A stretch of DNA of 5,130 nt from an uncultured Verrucomicrobia subdivision 3 bacterium (GTDB lineage: Bacteria; Verrucomicrobiota; Verrucomicrobiae; Limisphaerales; CAMLLE01). Position numbers and translations under genes: made by a program. Under the pieces are notes generated by a model that made no database searches, was not told the origin of the DNA, and saw only the letters and a list, made by a program, of their open reading frames with translations. Where the stretch lies: assembly GCA_946480555.1 (NCBI GenBank), contig CAMLLE010000289.1, positions 1-5,130 of the forward strand. Reading direction: 5' to 3'. Of the stretch, positions 1-5,130 are shown piece after piece. The stretch's first letter is position 1, and every line of letters begins with the position of its first letter.

Positions 1-261
1 ATGGGGATGACCAAGCTGGTCTGGGTGGCGATCGGGATTTTCTCCATCATCGCGTTCTTTCAAGTCATCACCCTGCCGGTGGAGTTCGATGCCAGCCGTC
101 GCGCGAAGGAGCAGCTGATTCAGCTTGGAATTGTTCACGGCGGCGAGCGCGAAGGCGTCAGCCGGGTGCTCAGCGCCGCGGCGCTCACTTATGTTGCGGC
201 GATGATTTCCTCCGTGATGACGCTGCTTTACTGGCTGAATGTGGCGCGCAGCCGCGATTGA
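1..261 (+). CDS. YugP-family membrane zinc metallopeptidase, C-terminal part (5' end outside window)
   Basis: These 86 residues match what I know of the C-terminus of YugP-like proteins (Zn_peptidase_2, PF04298), which are membrane-bound putative zinc peptidases of about 225 residues. The signature stretch FQVITLPVEFDASRRA (residues 20-35) follows a hydrophobic helix (about 5-20). The family's conserved VLSAAALTYVAA (about 56-67) opens a second membrane helix running to about 80. The zinc-binding HExxH motif is expected well upstream and is not in the window. The ATG at base 1 is therefore probably an internal methionine in the loop before the penultimate helix, not the true start. The frame ends at TGA 259-261, 113 bases before the likely sigma-factor start on the same strand. 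The physiological substrate of the family is not established. The family call is from recognition of the C-terminal motif only. Confidence 0.82.
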   Translation: MGMTKLVWVAIGIFSIIAFFQVITLPVEFDASRRAKEQLIQLGIVHGGEREGVSRVLSAAALTYVAAMISSVMTLLYWLNVARSRD

Positions 262-330
262 TGCGGGCAACAATCCCCATACCAGCGACATACGCGCTTT
301 GCTAATCCGAGACAAACCCTGAAACGGTAA

Positions 331-364
331 AACCGAATCAGCCGGTGCGCAGAGGCCGGCGGTT
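331..364 (+). other. possible bulged stem-loop in the sigma-factor leader
   Basis: AACCG at 331-335 can pair with CGGTT at 360-364. Nested inside, CCGG at 342-345 can pair with CCGG at 356-359, leaving a six-base bulge (336-341) on the left side. The hairpin ends 10 bases before the ATG at 375 and would bury the alternative GTG at 345. ACCG at 332-335 could instead pair with CGGT at 325-328 or 343-346, so several folds compete. Short GC-rich complementarities arise easily by chance in DNA like this, so this is a weak structural suggestion. No convincing -35/-10 promoter pair was found between 262 and 374. Confidence 0.2.
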
Positions 365-374
365 CCAAGTCAAT

Positions 375-1559
375 ATGGTCGCCAAAGCTAAAAACCACAC
401 GAAGGCGCGGTCGCAAAAACACAAGAGCCACACGCATGGACGCGTAATTCGGCCCAAATCCGCCCGCAACGGGATGCCAAGGAACGGCGCACACGCGCAT
501 CGGGTTCCATCGCCACGGCGCAAACACGAGCCGCCACCCATCGCGGCGGACCTGGCGCCGAAACCCGATCCGGTTCAAGAAATCACCGCCCCGGCTGCGA
601 ACCAAGCCGCGCCGGAACGGATCAACGGAACGCAGCCTCAGGAGGAAATGGAATTGGATCAGGCCGCGATCATTGCCGCCGAGGAAGCGGAAAGCAAAGC
701 CGCCCGGCCCGTGGAACGGGATCGCTCCAGCTATGATGGCGACACCGCCATCAAGCTTTACCTGCGCGAGATCGGACAGGTGAAATTGCTGACACCGCAG
801 GAGGAAATCGAACTCGCGGCGCGCATCAAAAAAGGCGACAAGAAGGCGCGGGAGCAGATGATCAAAGCCAACTTGCGCCTCGTGGTGAAGATTGCCCGCG
901 ATTACGAAGGCATCGGCCTGCCGCTGCTCGATTTGATCAGCGAAGGAAACATCGGCCTGATGAAAGCGGTGGAGCGATTCGATCCCTCAAAAGGCGGAAA
1001 ACTTTCGACCTACGGCTCCTGGTGGATCAAGCAATCGATCAAGCGCGCGCTGGCGAACCAGTCCAAGACGATTCGCCTGCCCGTGCATCTAGTGGACAAA
1101 ATCTCCAAGATGCGCCGCACCGCCATGCGGCTGCAGGAGGAATTGGGTCGCGAACCCACCGATGAAGAATTGGGTGGCGAACTGGGCATTTCAGCGTCCC
1201 GCGTGGCGCAAATGCGGCTTGCAGCCATTCGTCCCGCGTCGCTCGATGCGCCCATTGGCGACGAAGATTCCAACAACTTCGCCGAGGTGGTTCAGGATGA
1301 AAGTGCGGATACGCCTTACGAACAGCTTGAGGAGAAGACCGTCACGCGCATGTTGCAGGAGATGGTAAAAACCCTCGATCCGCGCGAAGCGACGATTCTC
1401 CGGGCGCGCTTTGGATTGGACGGCGGGCCGGAAAAAACGCTGGAAGAAGTGGGGGAAAAGTTTGGTGTCACGCGTGAACGTGTCCGTCAAATTCAAAACA
1501 TTGCACTGAAGAAGCTGCGGAAGATGATTGAAAAACTAGAGGCCACGAAGGTGAAGTGA
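375..1559 (+). CDS. rpoD: RNA polymerase sigma-70 factor, RpoD/SigA-like
   Basis: This is a promoter-recognition subunit of RNA polymerase, 394 residues from the ATG at 375. Residues 1-60 are strongly basic (Lys, Arg and His rich) and about 88-117 are acidic. This tail stands where region 1.1 would be. Region 1.2 is about 120-150 (IKLYLREIG). Region 2 is about 164-235: LRLVVKIARDY, then DLISEGNIGLMKAVERFD, then STYGSWWIKQSIKRAL, the -10-binding helix. Region 3 is about 237-320, with the acidic finger near APIGDEDS. Region 4 is about 325-385, with the -35-binding helix-turn-helix TLEEVGEKFGVTRERVRQIQ. There is no long insert between regions 1.2 and 2.1, unlike E. coli RpoD. The frame is open from a GTG at 345 (ten more residues), but I prefer the ATG because MVAKAKNHTK reads as a natural start. 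Neither start has a clear Shine-Dalgarno. It could be the housekeeping factor or a group 2 paralogue, since IRLPVHLV resembles RpoS as much as RpoD. Confidence 0.93.
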   Translation: MVAKAKNHTKARSQKHKSHTHGRVIRPKSARNGMPRNGAHAHRVPSPRRKHEPPPIAADLAPKPDPVQEITAPAANQAAPERINGTQPQEEMELDQAAIIAAEEAESKAARPVERDRSSYDGDTAIKLYLREIGQVKLLTPQEEIELAARIKKGDKKAREQMIKANLRLVVKIARDYEGIGLPLLDLISEGNIGLMKAVERFDPSKGGKLSTYGSWWIKQSIKRALANQSKTIRLPVHLVDKISKMRRTAMRLQEELGREPTDEELGGELGISASRVAQMRLAAIRPASLDAPIGDEDSNNFAEVVQDESADTPYEQLEEKTVTRMLQEMVKTLDPREATILRARFGLDGGPEKTLEEVGEKFGVTRERVRQIQNIALKKLRKMIEKLEATKVK

Positions 1560-1564
1560 CGGTT

Positions 1565-1570
1565 GGAAGG
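1565..1570 (+). promoter_or_regulatory. Shine-Dalgarno-like GGAAGG after the sigma gene
   Basis: GGAAGG lies six bases before an ATG at 1577 and just after the sigma-factor stop. It is a better ribosome-binding match than either sigma-factor start has, which is the main reason to consider the small frame that follows. It could be coincidence in a purine-rich stretch. Confidence 0.3.
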
Positions 1571-1576
1571 TTTGGG

Positions 1577-1726
1577 ATGAAAAACCCTGACGCCGAAATT
1601 CACTTTCGCATCAACGATCCGACGCTGCTCACCTTCTCAGAAATTTCGCCACTGCTTCCGTCCGCGTTCGCACCTGGAGTTTCTCGTAGATGCGCCGGAT
1701 GTACGTGTGGACGGTCTCGTAGCTGA
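1577..1726 (+). CDS. small open frame of doubtful status in the convergent gap
   Basis: A 49-codon frame begins with ATG 17 bases after the sigma stop and ends at TGA 1724-1726. The first 17 codons (MKNPDAEIHFRINDPTL) lie in otherwise non-coding sequence and look protein-like in composition. From 1629 onward the frame runs antisense to the 3' end of the response-regulator gene. There it becomes rich in Arg, Cys, Gly and Ser (for example CAGCTCGRSR), as shadow frames usually do. I do not recognise the protein. It may be a real small cistron coupled to the sigma gene, the 5' stump of a gene whose remainder was lost when the sensor pair came to lie here, or a chance frame. Confidence 0.2.
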   Translation: MKNPDAEIHFRINDPTLLTFSEISPLLPSAFAPGVSRRCAGCTCGRSRS

Positions 1727-2255
1727 TGCCAAGTTTCTCGGCGATTTCCTTATAAAGAAAACCCTGCGCCAGGCAGTCCAGCACTTCCTGTTCGCGCGGG
1801 GAGAGATTTTCCGTGGGAGACGCCGTGGCTGCCGCTTTCTGGAACGACAACACGACCTTGCGTGCGATGTGGGTCGTCATCGGCGATCCGCCGCGATGAA
1901 CTTCCTTGACCGCTTCCAGCAGCTGCGCTTGCGGCGTGCGCTTGAGCATGTAGCCGGTCGCGCCAGCGGCGAGCGCGTTGAAGATGTTTTCCGTGTCTTC
2001 GTAAACCGTCAGCATCATCACCTGGACGGTCGGCAGCAGTTGTTTGAGCTGGCGCACGCATTCCACGCCGTTCATGCCGGGCAGGTTGATGTCCATCAAC
2101 ACGACGTCCGGCTTGTCTTGCGGCAGCCGTTTCAACGCTTCCTCGGCATTCGGATAATGGCTGAGGCACTTGAAACCTTCCGCGCGATCGAGCACGCGGG
2201 CCATGGTGGTCCGGAACCGGTCGCTGTCTTCGACAATGGATACTGTGATGGCCAT
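1629..2255 (-). CDS. NarL/FixJ-family response regulator (REC + LuxR-type helix-turn-helix)
   Basis: This is a cytoplasmic transcription factor of 208 residues, a normal length for the family. The receiver domain covers about 3-118. It has the acidic pair Glu9-Asp10, the phospho-acceptor Asp55 in VVLMD (codon 2091-2093), Thr83 and Lys105 in the expected places, and the GATGYMLK motif before helix 5. After a linker (about 138-148), the LuxR/GerE DNA-binding domain starts at LSPREQEVL (151-159). Its recognition region is KEIAEKLGISYETVHTYIRRIYEKL (about 169-193). The start is well set: ATG overlaps the kinase stop by one base (TAATG), and AGGAAG sits eight bases upstream. It should be phosphorylated by the kinase encoded just before it. 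Targets cannot be read from the window, and the regulated promoter may lie upstream of the kinase gene. The gene converges on the sigma gene with a 69-base gap. Confidence 0.96.
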   Translation of the reverse strand: MAITVSIVEDSDRFRTTMARVLDRAEGFKCLSHYPNAEEALKRLPQDKPDVVLMDINLPGMNGVECVRQLKQLLPTVQVMMLTVYEDTENIFNALAAGATGYMLKRTPQAQLLEAVKEVHRGGSPMTTHIARKVVLSFQKAAATASPTENLSPREQEVLDCLAQGFLYKEIAEKLGISYETVHTYIRRIYEKLQVRTRTEAVAKFLRR

Positions 2256-5130
2256 TAACGTGTCTTCCTGATTGGTGCCGTGAGCTGAACCTGTGTGCCT
2301 TTCTCAGCTGCGGGCGCGATGGAAAAGCTGCCGCCAATATCCTCAAGTCGCTTCCGCATGTTGCGCAAGCCGTTTCTTCCGGTCTTCTCGTTCATCCCGG
2401 CTGGACCTTTGCCGTCGTCCTGAATCTCAAGGGTAAAGTGCCGGGTATCGAGCCGCAGCCGCAGCCAGGCCGACGAAGCTTGCGCGTGTTTTACGACGTT
2501 ATTCACGGCTTCCTTGGCGGCCAGAAAAACGTTGTGACGAACATCCGGCTCCAACGCGAGCTTTGGTAGTTCCGGCGGCACCTCGATGCGATAGCGCAAG
2601 CCGGCGAGCTCAAAATACTCCTGTGCATACTTGCAGATGTAGTTCACCAATCCGTCCAACGTGTCGTTCTGTGGATTCACCGCCCACACAATTTCGTCCA
2701 GTGCCTTCGTCGTCTCGCGCGCGGTCTCGGTGATCTGCCTGGCGTGTTCCTCAACTTCCGAAGGCAAATCCTTGTCCGCCTCCGCCAGTTCACCCAGCAG
2801 CGCCACCTGGGTCAGGTTCGCGCCGAGTTGATCATGCAGATCGCGGGCGATGCGCGCACGTTCCTTTTCCAGTTCCTCCTGCCGTTTCAGCTCGGCAAGT
2901 TCACGCTGCAATCGCTGCGTCGAAAGGTAGTGAACCGTTCCCACAATGAGGCCGAGCGCAACCAGCGATGCGGTCACAAGAAACCAGGCGGTTCGCCAGA
3001 ACGGCGGTTCCACCCGAATCAACTGGACGGCGGGCGACGGATTCCAGACTCCGTCCTCGTTCGCGGCGCTGACGAGAAAACGGTATTCGCGCGGCGCGAG
3101 CTTGGTGTAGCGCACGCTGCGCTCGGTGCCGGCGTAAATCCAATCATCTTCATGCCCTTCGAGACGGTAGCGGAACCGCGATTGATCGGCCGCACCGAGA
3201 TTCAAGCTCGTGAACTGAATCTCCAAACTGTCCTTGCCCGGCGGAATCACCAGTGTGCCGGGAGCGGCCGGGCGCAAGCGGTTCGTGATTTGTTGCATGC
3301 CACCGACAAGGATGGATTCGATCAAAACCGGCGGATGGTATGGATTGTTCTGCAACGTGGCGGGATGAATCGAAACGAGACCCTTCACCGTCGGAAACCA
3401 GAGGCGGCCGTCGCTGGTGCGGGCAGCAGAGGGCTGCGATCCTTGCGTGCATTCGCGGGTCGGCAGGCCATCGGCTTCGTCGTAAGTCCGGCAAAGCACG
3501 CGATCGATTTTGCCTTCGGCGAATTCGTCCAACGACCGCCGTGGAACGCGCATCAATCCAGCGTTCGAACCGATCCATAGATTCGCTTCGGCATCTTCGA
3601 TCAGGTAGCTGATGCTGTTTCCGCTCAGGCCCGATGCGGTGGTGTATGAAATCCATCTTCCGCCGCGATACCGCGCCAGCCCGCTGCCGCGCGTGCCGAC
3701 CCAAAGCTCGCCCTGGGAATCCAGATGAAGGCAGGAGAGATCGTCACTCGGCAATCCGTCGGCCTTGCGGAACACCTGAATCCCATTTGTATGAAAGCGG
3801 CTGAGCCCGCCTCCTGTGGCCACCCAGATGTCTCCGGCGCGATCTTCACAAACGGCGCGGACCTCGTCGCCCGCCAGCCCGCTGGCGCTGCCAAACGCGT
3901 CAACGCGTTCCGGCGTCCAGCGCACCAGTCCGTTTTGCTGGCCGATCCAGATTGCATCGAAGCGATCCTGAAACAGCACTGAGATGTTCTCATTTGCGAT
4001 GGGGAGATTGCCAATGGCGCGAAACCGGTTGGTGGCGAATTCAAACAGCCGCCGCGGCATTTCGCGCTGGTCGCCGTTAAAACGGATTCCCGCCAGCATC
4101 CGGTTGGAGCGATCGACAAAAACCGACTTCACATCGCAGAACGAACGCAGGCGCGGGTCTTCGATGATGAGCCGCGTACGATTCGTGCCGTTGAGCAGAT
4201 AATCCACGCGACTTTCACCGTTGTAGCCGATCCACAATCCTCCGTTCGCGTCCGGACAAACCGATTGCACAACCAGGCCTTCGGACTCTCGCAAGGTGCT
4301 GAAGGCGCGGCGCCGCAGCCGATGCAACCCGCCGCCGTTGGTGCCGATCCAAAGATTGCCCTCGCGATCGACAGCCACGGAAAGGACGTAGGCGTGCAAA
4401 AGCTCGCTTGAAATGTGAATCACTTTGCGATCGGGCTGAAACCAGTACACGCCGTTGCCATACGTGCCGACGATCAGATTGCCATCGGCATCTTCGCACG
4501 CAGCGAAGACGGGGGTGCTGCCCCAGGGATATGCTCCAAGATCGCGTTCGCGTTGCGCGCCGTTCCATTTCTGAACCCGGCCGTCGAGCCGCCAGTAACC
4601 GCCGCGTTTGCTGGCGAGCAGCAAATCCAGCCGGCCGTTGAGCGGAACTTCATTGGCGACAATCAATGCAGTCGCGGGAGTGGATGTGCTCTGAACGGCG
4701 ACAGTTCGATCGTCGAAACCGAGCCAGACGAGATTCGTTTCCGCCGCGATCGCTTTGCTGCCAGCGAATGTGACGCTGAGTTTGTCTTCGTGAAACTGGC
4801 CCAGAAAGCCGGTGCCTGTCAGCATCCAGACGACGCCGCGGCCATCTTCCGTCAGCATGAATCGTCCGCCGCTCGTTCCTTCGCTCAGGCGCAACGTTTG
4901 CACCAGGCCGTTGGTTTCGATCATCGAGACGGTTCCATTTTCCATCGCGACCCAGAGTCGGCGGCGACTGTCTTCAAACAGATTCAGCACGCGGATGCTG
5001 TTCAAACCAGGAGTGTTGCTTTCATCGAAGAGCGTGAACTTGAGCCCGTCGAAGCGCGCCAATCCATTCAGCGTTCCGATCCAAAGATAACCGTCATGGC
5101 TTTGCGCGATGGAAATGACGGAGCTTTGCG
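2255..5130 (-). CDS. two-component sensor histidine kinase with double Reg_prop propeller, Y_Y_Y and HisKA_3 domains (5' end outside window)
   Basis: The frame has no start inside the window: it is open to base 5130, and the 22 codons before the TTG at 5062 include a perfect blade motif, YLWIGTLNGLARF. Numbering here counts from that TTG. Repeats with LWIGT-N-GL-R-type cores run to about 565 (for example LWIGTNGGGLHRL at 237, LWVGTRGSGLARY at 453). A Y_Y_Y domain follows (about 610-685; FRYRLEG, LAPREYRFLVSAAN). One membrane helix lies at about 691-713, then a coiled linker. HisKA_3 holds the H-box ARIARDLHDQLG with phospho-acceptor His743 (codon 2834-2836). HATPase_c has the N-box KEAVNNVVKHA (850-860), G1 DDGKG (882-886) and G2 GRNGLRNM (896-903). 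The architecture matches periplasmic sensors of the Bacteroidetes HTCS type, but here the regulator is a separate protein. Such sensors often detect glycan fragments, though the ligand here is unknown. The stop shares one base with the regulator's ATG, indicating one operon. Confidence 0.95.
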   Translation of the reverse strand, partial: QSSVISIAQSHDGYLWIGTLNGLARFDGLKFTLFDESNTPGLNSIRVLNLFEDSRRRLWVAMENGTVSMIETNGLVQTLRLSEGTSGGRFMLTEDGRGVVWMLTGTGFLGQFHEDKLSVTFAGSKAIAAETNLVWLGFDDRTVAVQSTSTPATALIVANEVPLNGRLDLLLASKRGGYWRLDGRVQKWNGAQRERDLGAYPWGSTPVFAACEDADGNLIVGTYGNGVYWFQPDRKVIHISSELLHAYVLSVAVDREGNLWIGTNGGGLHRLRRRAFSTLRESEGLVVQSVCPDANGGLWIGYNGESRVDYLLNGTNRTRLIIEDPRLRSFCDVKSVFVDRSNRMLAGIRFNGDQREMPRRLFEFATNRFRAIGNLPIANENISVLFQDRFDAIWIGQQNGLVRWTPERVDAFGSASGLAGDEVRAVCEDRAGDIWVATGGGLSRFHTNGIQVFRKADGLPSDDLSCLHLDSQGELWVGTRGSGLARYRGGRWISYTTASGLSGNSISYLIEDAEANLWIGSNAGLMRVPRRSLDEFAEGKIDRVLCRTYDEADGLPTRECTQGSQPSAARTSDGRLWFPTVKGLVSIHPATLQNNPYHPPVLIESILVGGMQQITNRLRPAAPGTLVIPPGKDSLEIQFTSLNLGAADQSRFRYRLEGHEDDWIYAGTERSVRYTKLAPREYRFLVSAANEDGVWNPSPAVQLIRVEPPFWRTAWFLVTASLVALGLIVGTVHYLSTQRLQRELAELKRQEELEKERARIARDLHDQLGANLTQVALLGELAEADKDLPSEVEEHARQITETARETTKALDEIVWAVNPQNDTLDGLVNYICKYAQEYFELAGLRYRIEVPPELPKLALEPDVRHNVFLAAKEAVNNVVKHAQASSAWLRLRLDTRHFTLEIQDDGKGPAGMNEKTGRNGLRNMRKRLEDIGGSFSIAPAAEKGTQVQLTAPIRKTR
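2264..2269 (-). promoter_or_regulatory. ribosome-binding site of the response regulator
   Basis: On the minus strand AGGAAG lies inside the last codons of the kinase gene, eight bases before the regulator's ATG. Together with the TAATG stop-start overlap, it fixes the regulator start and suggests coupled translation of kinase and regulator. Confidence 0.7.

Noticed and set aside
258..286. TTGATG as a -35 box for the sigma gene
   Set aside because: It overlaps the stop codon of the preceding gene, and no TATAAT-like hexamer lies 16-18 bases downstream.
345..374. GTG start of the sigma factor, adding ten residues
   Set aside because: It has no ribosome-binding site and lies in a potential hairpin. 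The following ATG gives a more natural start. It remains possible.
228..605. minus-strand 125-codon frame across the sigma leader and N-terminus
   Set aside because: Its product is Arg/Trp/Phe rich with no domain. It overlaps the confident sigma gene and is explained by the Arg/Lys/Pro-rich codons on the other strand.
1707..2258. 183-codon plus-strand frame opposite the response regulator
   Set aside because: It is a mirror of a clearly real gene. Its protein is rich in His, Arg and Gln with no recognisable domain.
2744..3580. 278-codon plus-strand frame opposite the kinase
   Set aside because: It lies wholly antisense to well-conserved HisKA_3, Y_Y_Y and propeller coding sequence. Its composition is that of a shadow frame, and it has no known motif.
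5060..5062. TTG as the start codon of the sensor kinase
   Set aside because: The frame stays open for 22 more codons to the window edge and encodes a perfect propeller motif there. The TTG is the Leu within that motif, so the gene starts outside the window.
3305..5130. Recurrent similar segments as DNA repeats, CRISPR or a minisatellite
   Set aside because: The recurrence is at protein level (propeller blades about 40 residues apart). The DNA copies are diverged and show no identical repeat-spacer pattern.

Overview
The window looks like ordinary chromosome from a member of the Verrucomicrobiota, probably near the Pedosphaera/Limisphaerales side. This is inferred from protein style, not from any search. 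The clues are an RpoD-like sigma factor whose -10-binding helix reads STYGSWWIKQS, a propeller-type sensor kinase paired with a separate NarL-type regulator, GC-leaning sequence and weak ribosome-binding sites.

Layout. (1) Positions 1-261, plus strand: the last 86 residues of a YugP-family membrane zinc metallopeptidase, whose catalytic part lies before the window. (2) Positions 262-374: a 113-base leader with no gene, holding several short sequences that could pair with one another. (3) Positions 375-1559, plus strand: a sigma-70 factor with a long basic N-terminal extension in place of a typical region 1.1. (4) Positions 1560-1628: a short convergent gap with no clear intrinsic terminator. 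A 49-codon reading frame of doubtful status starts here behind a good ribosome-binding site. (5) Positions 2255-1629, minus strand: a NarL/FixJ response regulator. (6) Positions 5130-2255, minus strand: a very large sensor histidine kinase (propeller repeats, Y_Y_Y domain, one membrane helix, HisKA_3, HATPase). It is still open at the right edge, so its N-terminus is outside.

The kinase and regulator form a two-gene operon read right to left, sharing one base at TAATG. The expected flow is an external ligand (often a glycan in related systems), then the periplasmic propellers, then the kinase histidine, then Asp55 of the regulator, then DNA binding. Targets are not visible. The sigma factor and peptidase fragment are read in the opposite direction and have no evident functional link to the sensor pair.

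No novel mobile, CRISPR, RNA or defence system was seen. The points most worth a second look are the kinase's missing phosphatase glutamine (DxxxA instead of DxxxQ), substitutions in the promoter-melting residues of the sigma factor, its charged N-terminal tail, and the small frame in the convergent gap.
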